Below, piece after piece: positions 19,076 through 30,999 of a DNA stretch of 64,000 bases. Under the pieces are notes generated by a model. The model was not told the origin of the DNA, made no database searches, and saw nothing but the letters and a program-made list of their open reading frames with translations. Within the stretch, counting starts at the first letter, position 1; each line of letters begins with the position of its first letter. The stretch is from Liolophura sinensis (Eukaryota; Mollusca; Polyplacophora; Chitonida; Chitonidae), in the NCBI RefSeq assembly GCF_032854445.1, contig NC_088300.1, forward strand, positions 44,201,682-44,265,681. Direction: 5' to 3'. Both the position numbers and the translations under genes were made by a program.

Positions 19076-21641
19076 ATTGAAAAATATTCTGCTTTGACTA
19101 ACGTGGGATATGAGGGTTAGGAACAGTTCAATTAAACAACTGAATACGTTGTAATCCCTTGCCAAACACACAAAGTGAGTGAGAAGATAGTAAATCTGTT
19201 TCAAAACTAATTCGTATCTGCACTTTCAGCGATAGATTAGATACTTAGTGACAGATTAAGTCTCGATGTTTGAGTTATATTTTCTTATTTATTTGGCTGT
19301 TGTTTAACTTGCACTTCTACGACAGTGTTAAGCTTTGTGAGTGGAAGTGGTATTTTAAAAGCATTGGTATGGTGCTGACATTATGATACATAAAATATAG
19401 CCATTGTTTTGTTAATGTCCTATAATACACGGCAGCATAAGTATCTCATCTACATCATGGTTTATGTTTGTTTGTTTCTTTGTTTGTTTATTCACCAACA
19501 GTCAGGATAGTGGTGTATGCAAAGATATAATAAAGAAGATATTAGTATAAACATTTAAGATTATAAACAAATGTTTAAATGACTGCAAGGCGGGAATAAA
19601 GTCTGGGATTTGGATGAACCTATGCACAGTTGTGCAACAGACGCCTTTTGATCAGTATTCACGATCCATGACGCCATTCGTGTAAGTAGAAGACCGTACT
19701 CTGCAGAAATATACTGGCCGAACAAGGAAAAAAAACTGGCACGACATTCTATCAGTAGGGCTCAAAGTTGTCCCCCTTTGATCAACGACTTTATCTACCC
19801 TGTTACACTTCACGATGCTCATGTACTTCGCATTGCTAAAACTATGCAAAAAGAGAAGTTAAGACCGTTCTTGCACTCTTTGACTTACATAAACACAAAA
19901 CAATTTAACGGTTTCACCGAATTACATTTAAATATTCTTGATTGTGTCATTAAAACCCAAGCAAACAAGTGACTGAAATAAACTAAAAATCGTTTATCAT
20001 AGGTCAAACAGCGAACAAGATGACACATAGGAGTCTACACTCATAGCATGTCTGAATAATGCTAGAAGGTATTGTGTTGATGCAGCAGTTCTGTTATATA
20101 TAACACACATAATATATTAACTGAACATAAGAAATATTAGGTTATGAAAAGAAAATATATTCTAGTATCACTCTGACAATAAACTTTCTTTTAAAAATTA
20201 ACAGATTAATTTTTTGAGCGTATTGATTTTATATTTGTTACTTCCGTGTGCTCCGTCATATATTAAACTTTATATAATGCTTCAGTTTTTCTTATTATTA
20301 TACTATGAAACACTTTATCTCTTGCAGTTATTTTTAATTATGGCTATCTGCTGGAACCTGCTTTACAAACCGTCATCGGGCTTCAGCGCAAAATTGCATT
20401 CCTAATTAAACTTTCAAATACGTGTATCAAATCGATGAATTTTGATTGGTTATTCTACGCGGTGATAGTACAATTTCAGCCCAAAGTTTAAACACCCACC
20501 CTTAAAGATTTTGTTTTATTCAGAGAATAAAAGTTTTGGATTTTAGTCCACCATGGTTTTATGTAACAGGCCCCATATGTGACATCTCATCTTGTCACAG
20601 TAAATCTGTTAACCTCAAACGAACACAAGAATCAGAAGATTATTTGTATAGTTAATGCGAAGACATTGCTTTCATGAAATTAGCTGTTCATTATTCTCTT
20701 GTAGAAACTACAGATTACAAGACTCAGGAACACCCATATATAGCCTACTATTTTAAACTTACTAATTTCGCTATACTTTCTTTCTTCAGCTTCCGTGTAG
20801 CGTCAGCGTATAAAATTAGTTCTCACGGTCAGAAAAAGGTGTTGGACCAGCATAAACTATTGGTGTTGAGGATAGCTGAACACAGTTAAATCATTCGAAT
20901 CTGTCGATTCTAGGCGGTATCAAAAACACCTTATTTTCAGGTGATCAGTGTTTATTGTTATTGAACGCGGCCGTACCGTGTTTCTATAAAAACATGTTAC
21001 GGTATACAATGGTGGGCTAAGATCCTTTCCACTCGTCATTCTGAATAATATGAATCCGTCTTCTTTAACACTGAATTCATCATTTGCGTACTTATTCAAA
21101 AGAGACGGTAGACGAAAGAGTACGGCAGAGTACATGCCAATATAAGGAGATCAACAAAAGCAATGAGTTTTTAACAACACAGAGGGTAAAATATGCATTG
21201 GTGCAAATATATACGGGGAGGTGTCCTCAAAAAAAAAAATTAAAACTTTTGTCGGCAACGATGTCAAAAATAGGTAAAACGCACGTGTTTGATGATGGTC
21301 AACTAACTAGAACTAATTTGACCACAACTATATGTAGCGAAGCCATAGCTGGACAACACACTGTGGGTAGGTAACAGTGTTAACTTACTGAAACATTGTG
21401 TACTGATCCTTGTCAGAGGCTGAACTAAGCAAGGATAATTGCTTACAAGCTTTTTGTCCATGATTAAGGCTAGGTTTGCTTTTTAGAAAAGTGAGAAGAT
21501 TTGAATAGTCGAAGACAGTAATGTTCTGAAAAATAATCCTATATTTGCTGAATAACACTATTTTTTTCCTCTGTCGCCAATGACACCTCATGGGGTGACA
21601 AATGTTTGAGACGAAGTTTTAGTCTCGGCCTGGGATGTGAT

Positions 21642-21680
21642 TTATTTATTTATGTGTTTGATTGGTGTTTTACGCCGTGT
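21642..21680 (-). mobile_element. SINE 3'-tail fragment
   Basis: tttatttatttatgtgtttg followed by attggtgttttacgccgt, the reverse complement of the main SINE tail. The rest of the element is missing. Confidence 0.75.
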
Positions 21681-22603
21681 CTGTGGGATGCGAGCTGTCA
21701 TATAGGCGTGCTGTTGAATCTATATCAAAGAGAGATTGTCCCTTTGTGGGCATTGCGCTCAAAGTACGATGTGGTAGGATACGTTTATTACATGTATATT
21801 TCAGGTTGAAAGAAAAACAAATCATCAAAAGCTCTACTTAGTTTGTCTGAATCTAAGATATACCTGAATCTAATAAAGAAGGGCTGCGTCTGGCTACTTT
21901 CTCGGCATGCACACTCTGTGTTACATTGAACTCCGCAAAAATCACCAGGAATGGCCGCACTTTACCAAGTGTTATTGTTTTAACTGTGTTCTCATTCCAA
22001 CTCCATTAAAAGCTGGTTAATCAACATCTTGAAACAAAATTAACAGTTTTAATGAGGTCGGAGTATGAACTACCTTTGAAACATTAACACTTAATAAAAA
22101 CTGGTCAGATACATGTAACTCTTATGAGTGCAGTTACTCCTCGTTATCGTTACCGTGTTAAAGGTAACACTTTTAGTTCTAAAAGACCATGCGTGATATA
22201 GTGTGGATTTACAGCAGTCATGACTTGTGTTGAGCTGTTCTGATGTTGCTAATTTCATTTGTTCGTTCATGCTCTAATTGGGCGATATTTAGACATTTGA
22301 AAGACCACAGGCTCTTGTATTTATCCCATTTATTAAACTAAACTTTCGGAGGAAACTAATCAGGTTATGTAAGGGATTTTGAGCTAGATATGCTACTAAT
22401 ATGAAAAGTTTGTTTCGACTGAATATTGTATTTTCACACAAACTCACCACCTACATGTTCATCGCTGAGAGGACGGAGAAGGAAATTTAACACGTAAAAA
22501 GTTATGAGCGTATAGGTTATGATACTCGACATTAGATTCCGTGTATGTCCATACATGTGTTTCTTAATAACTTTTCATTGTGGTGCAAAAATTCTGCTTA
22601 TGT

Positions 22604-22673
22604 AGGTTTGTAATATTCTTGAGTACGGCGTAAAACAAGAGTCAAAAAATAAATAAATAAATAAATAAATATA
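22604..22673 (+). mobile_element. SINE 3'-end fragment with extended AATA tail
   Basis: ttcttgagtacggcgtaaaa followed by a diverged link and a long (AATA)n. 5' truncated. Confidence 0.8.
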
Positions 22674-24321
22674 TTGTATAACATATAGTATATTGTATAA
22701 TATCGATGTTATTAACATGGCCTGTTTTATATGTCATGGATCCGGATGACTTTAAAACTGCTACACACCGTAGCCTGTGATAAAATCTAGTGCGGAAACA
22801 GATAAATGGCTAAATGTGGTCTCCGATGTATAATACCAAAAATATATCACTTGGAAATGCTTACTTACCGTTCACTGAGTTTATTTTGCTAGATCATTTA
22901 TGAATCTCATTTCAGGAAAACTGGTCTAATTGAATGTAGTTCCTTTTCATGTACTCTAGTTCAAAAAGAGTGACAGAAAACACTGGAAGGAATAACTGAT
23001 GAAAACCTGCTTTTAGAGAGTTAAAAAAATGTGCATGTCTCCTTTGAAGACTTGTCTGGTGTTGGTGCTAAAGGGTGCTGGCAAATCATATTTAGACAGA
23101 TTGACAAATGGTATTTAAAAAGGGTATAGATGAACTGTATTCAGGAAGGGTGTTGACAAATGGTATTCATAGTGTTTCAGTGAAGCAGCGTTATAAACGC
23201 GCGTTGCTTTGTTGTGTTTTCTTTATAATTCCATTATTGATCATATTGCTTTAATGATTTATTTATGCGATTGTTGTTTCACGCCATAAATGTTGGAGGT
23301 AAAATTTATTAAATTACAAAGGGCTATGTGACCTATCATTCTTTGGCAAGTTACAAGTCTAGAAACAAAAGTGGAAAGAAAATAAAAGGTACAGACTTGG
23401 ACATAATATAGATGGATCACAATTTTTTGTGTCTTATTTTTTTTCTTGTTTTGTTAGCGTCGAAAGTACTGTCACACAATAGAGACGGGATCATTTATGC
23501 TTGTACATCTGGCTGATGCTATATTTTCGCTATGTCGTACTTTAATAATGGTGAGGTATGACAGAATGCATTTTTAACGGATTCGTCGCAGGATTTTCTC
23601 TTGTGCACTGGAAAATGAAGATTCGGAGAAGAAGGATTAAATAAAATGTTAAGATCAGCCTACGCTAAGTATGATATGTTAAGATCAGCATATGCTACAT
23701 ACACTAGAAACTGACAAGACAGCATGATGTATGTTATATCCGAGATGGAGAGGGTAGGGGCATGGCACGGAAGGGTTTCTATAAGGCTCTTATGGAGAAA
23801 TGGGTTTATATTGATAAATTTGTCATCTTTCCCTGACGACCTTGTTTGCCACCTAAGGCCTCGTTTTTTTGGCGTCGTCAAAAGGGGCCTCTTTATAAAG
23901 AGGTCGAATGGTCAATGAGGATATTTTCCGACATGAAGAGCACAGTTCCATGTCTTTCTGGCCCTTTGTACCCTCCTGTGATACGTCCCATTTTTTGCGC
24001 ACAAGGTGTGTGCCTCGCTTCCATTACAGCATAACCACTATGACCGATGTGTTAAACACGTTCACTTAACTTGAAACCTTGTTGGTGGAAACAGCCCCTC
24101 CTTCAGAGTTAGCTTTGGCTAACAGATTGCCCAATATTCACGTTTAGCGCCTCAAACATGATTGTTGTTACCCGGATGCTGAAACAACATGTATAACTGA
24201 TTTTATCATGTATAATTAATCCAGGCATTTATGTGTGGGAATCTCGTTGGCCACTCATCTATTGCGATCTGCCTAAAGCCCAGAAGCCCCTTTAATGCTC
24301 AAATCCAAACTGTAGCCTACT

Positions 24322-24645
24322 GATTGACGTGCTAGCGCACCACACTGACTCTTTGTGGTTTTGGGAATTGGCTTTGCGATTATGGATCTGGAACGTCCAT
24401 CTTGGCTGACGTCTGTTATACGAATGTCTGTTTCTACGAATAGATTCAGGAGACTCTCACCAATGAGGTCACTTTGAATTCAAATCGAGCAGATGCTGTC
24501 TTCCTCTCCGGTCATACGCGGGAAGGTTACCAACAACTTGTGGATGGTCGTGCTCTACGGTTTTCCCCCCACTATAAAGCAAACCGCAGTCGTATAAGTG
24601 AAATACGCTTGAGCACGGCGTAAAAAACAAAGTAAATACACTCAC
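24322..24645 (+). mobile_element. Diverged SINE interrupted by dispersed repeat B
   Basis: The head is mutated (tgattgacgtgctagcgca), then about 100 bp of foreign sequence (24342-24445), then the SINE resumes at 'ggagactctcaccaatgagg' and continues to 'gcacggcgtaaaa' and an A-rich tail. The resumption point matches the normal internal SINE sequence, so the middle block is an insertion or a recombinational join. Confidence 0.75.
24354..24440 (-). repeat. Dispersed repeat B, copy 2, inside a SINE
   Basis: Reverse-complement relative of 62940-63020. On the minus strand the frame is open: ETDIRITDVSQDGRSRSIIA then KPIPKTT. The plus-strand frame is also open (FAIMDLERPSWLTSVIRMSV). The peptide family is not one I can name. 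Confidence 0.7.
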
Positions 24646-24675
24646 GTGATTCTCTCAAGCTCTACGTCAAACAAC

Positions 24676-24677
24676 AA

Positions 24678-24708
<31 letters not shown>

Positions 24709-24709
24709 A
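24676..24709. repeat. (AATA)n microsatellite
   Basis: Eight or so AATA units, probably seeded from the tail of the upstream SINE. Confidence 0.85.
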
Positions 24710-24767
24710 AGCATGAAAGTTGGCAGATTAGCGTGGTTTAAAACTACATCGTCTATAAATCTCTCAA

Positions 24768-24962
24768 CTTTGATTTGATCTGATTGCTGGTTAACGCCAA
24801 GAACAGTTCACTTACCCGAAGGCGGCCAGCATTATGGTGGGAGACCCACGACCAACCGCAAGTTGCTTGCAAACCTTCACGAAAGCCAGCATAAGCGCAT
24901 TGGTGGGAGGCTCCTAGACCATTGCGCCGTCCTGGCGTGCTAATCCCTCGGCCAAAGAGTCC
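24768..24962 (-). mobile_element. Diverged SINE, minus orientation
   Basis: The minus strand reads a diverged head (gggactctttggccgaggg), cctcccaccaatgcg, 'ggttggtcgtgggtctccc', 'ccataatgctggccgcc' and a weak tail at about 24768. Same family as 30066-30332. Confidence 0.75.
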
Positions 24963-26519
24963 CATAAATCTATCAGAAGATTGATTGTTAAATGTCGTGT
25001 GGTTTTTAAAATACTTGTAAATGTTAAATTCTTTTCAAGTGATTTATTGTGACAACAAGCTACAGATAGCTACATAAAGTGGCTTCGTACATCCTTTTTA
25101 TATATACATGTAGTTGTATCGGTACATGGCCAAGGAAGTAAACTCTGTTACATAAAATAGAGGCAAAGATCTATTCAACTAAAATATATTACGATACATA
25201 CCATACAGAAACAATAGAATTGTGAAAGCAAGAAGTGTGAATCCATTATTCATTAAAAGCCCATAAGGTATAAGAAAAGAATATTCAGCACTAGCATTAG
25301 TCTTAAACAATGTATCTCTTTTTAGATTAATATTTAAAAAAGAATCAAAGCAACATGATTGCTAAAGCGTTAAGTGAATATATGAATATATGTAGGTCAA
25401 AAGAGCAGGGAATGCAGAAATCAGTGGTTGAGTGAATGCATCAGCCTGCTTGTATCACACGCGACTAACGTCTAGATATTCTTTTAACTGAGATCTCTTA
25501 ACTCGTGGCCATATGGAATGTTGAACATTTTGCCGTACATGTCTACGCCGCCATCTTGTGTCATCCAGACAGTAAGTGCATTATCAGTTCTCGATATAGC
25601 TTCATGCAGTTGAACTTCCGAAAACCTCTCCCACGCCTCCATTAATTGTACCAAACAAACGCCCTTCTACAGGAAGGCCAAAAAAGTACAAAAAAAAACA
25701 ACAAAACAAACAACAACAACAGAGTCATGTGGAAGCAAAAACATTTTGAGGTTGCGTGATAGATTGACATAAAATACAACAGCTGAATTCTACACAATTG
25801 TAAACATCCGTGAAAAGAGTGTTTTTGCCACAGGATATTTCATGTCAAGTTTTCAAAGTATCGTGACATTAATCGGTCTTGTAACTCAATGCCGGCTTTC
25901 CAAATGTATTTCTCATGCCACCCCGTGGCGTGTTAGAAGTCGATATATCACACTAAAGGGGTATTCATCTTTACAGCTAGGGTTATGTAATAGAGCTAAT
26001 ATAGTACTGTATTAAACGACAAAATATTGTGGCAATTTAGTCGGATTTTAAGAACCGAATGTATCAATTTAGCGCATCCTCATATTTGCAAAAAAGGAAA
26101 TTTGAAGTTTTATCGACAGTCACTATAAAGCTATAAATAGAATAGTATATAGACATGGGGTGTCTATAAGATAGGCCTAACAGTCAAATATTTTACACAA
26201 CCACTCAAAATGTCGTGTTTATGAATGATAAATTTTAACAGCGGCGACTCGCGAAAGCCATTAATTCAGCTAATCGTCCGTCATTGCCTCAACAAGCGAG
26301 CACAGATTAACAGCACGCCAAAGCTAATTTAGAACAGAATTGCTTGATTTTCAGGAAATGCCACTATTTAGTTATACATAACAAACAGATCCCGCTTGGA
26401 TTATTTAACTATTGTCATCCAAACCATCGGCACTGTCATATTCTTTTATCATTTTTTGAATTAAGTACGCACATATATATTGACATGCAATTTACTTTTT
26501 AAAACGCGCGTGGTACTTG

Positions 26520-26746
26520 TTTGTTTGTTGGATTGGTGTTCAGTGTTGCACTCCAGACCTTTTTACTTATACGATGACTGTTTAGTTTAGGGGCAGAAGA
26601 TGTGGGCTGATCTTGGCTATACACCTGAGAAACCTCCTGACGTAAACCAAGAGACGGATTCGAACAGGCCATCGCAATGTACTAACTGGTTAATGATCAC
26701 AGCTAGCCAGAGATTTAACCATCTGAAAATACGAGGCCCCCAAAAT
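26520..26746 (-). mobile_element. SINE with a different tRNA-like head
   Basis: On the minus strand: ggggcctcgtattttcagat, 'ggttaaatctctggc', then 'ggcctgttcgaatcc' (B-box-like), ending with a degenerate tail near 'acaccaatccaaca'. The head differs from that of the main SINE while the tail is similar, suggesting a second subfamily. A related head is at 40900-41010. Confidence 0.6.
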
Positions 26747-29499
26747 GCACCGAGTATGGTCAAAGAAGCAGTATAATGTCACAGGGTAACACAAGCGTGG
26801 ACTCGTTTCCTGGTGCTCAATAATAACCTTAGGCCATGCACGGCTACAATTAAACTTTGTTTAAATAGCACACAAATGCAAATGTGAAGTCTTCACAATG
26901 GCTTTTAAATATCTTACACAGTCACACAAAATGTTGTGTTTATAAATAGCTAAAATCCTAAACTGAATGGCTGTTGACGAAGGTCCAGAAGATAACTGTT
27001 GGCTATCGAAAAGACGAACAGATCCCATTTGCACACGACACACTTAGAATCGTTCCTATCAAAAGCCATACCTAGAAAATTCTTATCTAAAAGATGAGGA
27101 GGGTAAATATGAGTGCCCTATGTAAACTTACACGTTTGGGAGCATTGACGAGGTTCCTCAGATATAATGTGACTTGTGAATCATATTGGTGGCAGATGGG
27201 TGATCTTTAAAGAAACTAAAACTGCAAAACGCCACTACACATGCATGAAGGCAGTCGTCCGCTTATGATGGTTTGTAGTCACACACCTTTCTCATCGCTC
27301 CCTAAAGTTAGGGACTGATCAACTTCATATGCACGATAGACTGCCCATTTGGTCATATTAACGAAAAACACTTCAGTATCGTTTTTGAGCTTAGAATTTA
27401 ATCACATGTTGTCACGTAAAACATTCTCTCCGCGGTTTGCATGAATTTGTCAAATACGTAATCAACAGACAGCGTTAATGGTTAAGCACTACTTGATGTA
27501 GTGTACAAAAAGCAAATGGTTGATAATACATGTCAGCTTGTGAACTAACAACTATTTATTACCTTATCTATAGTCCCATTTCTGAGTAAAAAACTAAATG
27601 TTCATCTGACATATTATTTTGCGTAGATGATATATTACTACCGTATTATATTAAGGTAAAAGTTAACAAAACTGCGTTCCTCTGAGCCGATTGCTGATTA
27701 AGATTTACAATTTATAGAAAGACACCTTTTACATAAAATATGCAAAGCGATTATATGAAGTGTTGTTAATTAAGTGACAAATGTTATGAATAGATGAATT
27801 ACTTCACATATGCAACATGACTTCTTTGTTGATTGTTTATTGATAATTTAGTGCTTTATGGACTGTAATAATAAATCTGGTGCCAAAGCTGCATGCTTTT
27901 CTTATTATGGAAAAGTTACTTAATTCCGCAGTAATTTTTGTATCAAGATGAACAAAACTTAATTAGATTTAAAGGAAGTCCTTCATTCACCTTGGAACAT
28001 TATTCTGATACCACCTGTACGATCAGAACCGACCAACATGGGAGCCACGCACAATACTCTAACTTTTTCCATCTGTCTATCTTCTGACAAATGTCATCCT
28101 GTTGTAAAATCCAAATACCAGCTAGTTTTCCCTCTGCTTCTTGACTAAACAAACGCCCAATCATGGTACCTGCCGAGACATGGTGCTTTTCTTCTTGCTC
28201 TTTGCGGCTTATTCCACCAGTTGATCCGCCCCCGTGGTAATATTCTCATGTATATCGTAAAACAGTGTTTGAATGCATGCATACATTGGAATGTAATTAG
28301 TTTTAAAGCATATCTTCTCGAGGTTTGTCAGATAGACGTACCCACGTGTATCCTGGTCTAATGGATTTCCCCTTGCTCATTGCAATTTGCCATATCCACA
28401 AGCATGATTGCAGCAATCGTAATACTCTACCGTAAGTCATAAAACAGCAATTACTCGCATTGATATATATGAACAGGGACGCAGTGTGTTTTAAAAACGC
28501 ATCAAATATGAATTTTTCAAAATACGATGCATAAAGACACAGGGTTTCAAACATAAATGTAAAATTGTTTTCTGATGTTCTGTAACAATGGTGGGCTAAA
28601 GACAGCATTATACCTGCATAAATAAAACATTTTTATTGTGGCTTACATAGTGACATAGCCAAAGGGTATTCCGTGGCGAACATGTTGTTTGAAAACATGC
28701 ATTTTAAATGTGAATAACCCACTAGCCTAAAGTTTGTTAAGGAAGTGCAAACGAAGTGAAGATTCCAGAAAACAGTTACGTTTCTGGTTCATTGGCAGGC
28801 AGAGTGTTTAACTAGCCCTTAATGGATTTTATTCCTTTTCAGCAAAAAGCTAAAAAAATAGTCTTCTTGTTTTGTCTGCTAAAGAAACAATGTTCATGTG
28901 ACTGACATTTGGCACAAGAGAAAATGGGAGCTTTGATGGTTGTTAGTTTCTCCGATATGTATGCAAGTTTTAGAAAACTTGAATCTACGATACCATATTA
29001 CGAGTTACGGATTGTTTGATAGTGCATGACCTGCAGTAGCCTGTAATGAAAACATCCATATTGTGTCTTCAATGTCTCCGTGAACCGGCCCAAAACAAAC
29101 GACCCACTGCAGGAAAAGCAAAAAAAGAAAAAACAAGAATAGAAAAAAGTTGAAAATCAATTAAATCACGTGTGCATTATACGATGGAAGTCGCTTAATG
29201 GATTAACATAAAATAGGGGAGGGGAATTTTATACCAGTGGAAACACCCGTGAAAAGGCCTACTTTGCCTCACGATACTTCAGTTAAAAGATTTCTCAACG
29301 CCGCCTTTCCAAATCACTTCTCGTACCATTTGAGTATGCCAGCTGGAGTAATATCCTTTGACATGGCAGCAGTCAGTAAATCACACTAACGGAAACATTG
29401 ATGATCACAGATTGCGATGACGTAACTGATCTGAAAAAGCACGGTGAAAAACTGCAAGGTGTTGTGGCATTTATGTCGGATTGTGTGCATTAAACGATG

Positions 29500-29718
29500 G
29501 AAGTCGTTGCGGTCACTTCAGTTGCGGCAGCATCTTGGCAACATGGGCTCGCCCTTCCGCGAGAACACACAGTATATGTGCATACACGTGCATACCTCGT
29601 CGTCATATGACTGAAAAATTGTTGTGTACGACGTTAACACCCAGCATGTATACGTATAAACCATAGGTTTAGAGAGGAGCGATTACGAAGTTACCCCACT
29701 CACTCACTCACTCACTCT
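29500..29718 (+). mobile_element. SINE-like repeat with (CACT)n tail
   Basis: Phrases 'gcagcatcttggcaacatgg', 'gagaacacacagtatatgtg', 'catatgactgaaaaattgtt', 'gtacgacgtta' and a terminal cactcactcactcactcact run. The part 29508-29580 recurs at 39366-39450. Its 3' phrase gtacgacgttaa is similar to gtacggcgtaaa of the main SINE. Confidence 0.65.
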
Positions 29719-29833
29719 CAGAGCAGCGTTGAATTGTTTCAGACCAACGCTATTGTCAAATCACAAGTGTACTTTCCCAGATATGACGTACATACTTGCA
29801 TTACTATATTGTCATTCATGAAAGTAAGAAAGT

Positions 29834-29903
29834 GGAAATGGGACTGCGAGGGCTACTACAATCGCCAAGGAAATGGGACTGCGAGGGCTACTACAGTCGC
29901 CAA
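29834..29903 (+). repeat. 35-bp tandem duplication
   Basis: aaatgggactgcgagggcta followed by ctacaatcgccaagg is repeated once in tandem, differing at the second copy's end (cagtcgccaatt). Confidence 0.9.
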
Positions 29904-30065
29904 TTGTCGCAGCGTCTACAGTGTGAGCGCTGGACGAGTTCCTCGTGCAAGGCTGGGACAGAATCCTCACTTCTTGAGACTGGTGGTTAGGCTTCACGCA
30001 CTGTTTTTTTTTTTTGCTCAATGCTTCAGACAAATTAAAATTCACTAGCTGCTTCATATGAAAGA

Positions 30066-30332
30066 GGGGCCTCCGTGGCTCAGTTGGTTAGCGCGCTAGC
30101 GCAGCGTAATGACCCAGAAGTCTCTCACCAATGCGGTCGCTGTGAGTTCATGTCCAGCTCATAATGGCTTCCTCTACGGCCGTAAGTGGGAAGGTCTGTC
30201 AGCAACCTGTGGATGGTCGTGGGTTTCCCCCGGGCTCTGTCCGGTTTCCACCCGCCATAATGCTGGCCGCCGTCGTATAAGTGAAATATTCTTGAGTACG
30301 GCATAAAACACCAATCAAATAAATAAATAAAT
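30066..30332 (+). mobile_element. Full-length tRNA-derived SINE, reference copy of the window
   Basis: 267 bp: head ggggcctccgtggctcagtt with intact tRNA-like A-box, ggttagcgcgctagcgcag, 'gcggtcgctgtgagttcatg' B-box region, 'gtcgtgggtttcccccggg', 'cataatgctggccgccgtcg', 'taagtgaaatattcttgag', 'aacaccaatcaaataaataa'. Target duplication catatgaaaga at 30055-30065 and 30333-30343. The best copy for defining the family. Confidence 0.97.
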
Positions 30333-30999
30333 CATATGAAAGAAAAACAGCCCATTTGGATAGAGATAACATAAGGGTTTTAGTGCGGTTTGTTTTGACG
30401 AACTGTTGCCATTGAAAAGATACTCTCCAGCTTGTATCAATTTTTCAAATACGTAATCAATAGAATTCCCTGATGGATGGTTGGCAAATAACATTGATAC
30501 GATCAGCGGATTTATTTTGTCAAACAGCATTAATCACTGAGAGCTATTTAGTGGTGTGTATAAATAAAAAGCTAATGGATGATCATACGAATCATTTTGT
30601 GGACTGACGACCATTTGCTGCCTTATCTGTATGTCCATTTCTGCGCGAAATATTGCAAAACTAGTGATCCGTATAACAGGATCGTGGACAGTTCAAACCT
30701 ACATGTTTATCTCATTCCGGACAGATCACTTAATTCCAAAGTACCCTTTTTTTTAGCTACAAGTACAGAACCTAATGAGATTTAGAGGGAAGTCATTAAT
30801 TTGCCTTGGAGCATCATGCTGACACAGGCGTAGAAGTTCAGCATTAGAATGAGTCGTTTTCTACGTCAGTCTGAATACCTTACATAAAACGAATGAATAA
30901 TCATGAGTCTGGTTGGGCAACATTGTAGAGACCAGGAATTAGAACTCAAAACTTAAATCTATGGAATGAATCGGTAGCCAGATTTCTGGGGTGCGGATA

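Larger units (their letters stand above)
19140..24320. other. Unassigned AT-rich DNA with SINE scraps
   Basis: No convincing gene. The longest plus-strand frame (21084-21374) and a frame at 19778-19972 lack recognisable motifs and splice context. A 33-bp direct duplication is at about 23645-23698. SINE fragments are listed separately. Confidence 0.5.

Noticed and set aside
18887-19120. Plus-strand 77-codon frame.
   Set aside because: It lies in the 32-bp minisatellite and its degenerate edge; the frame is a by-product of the repeat.
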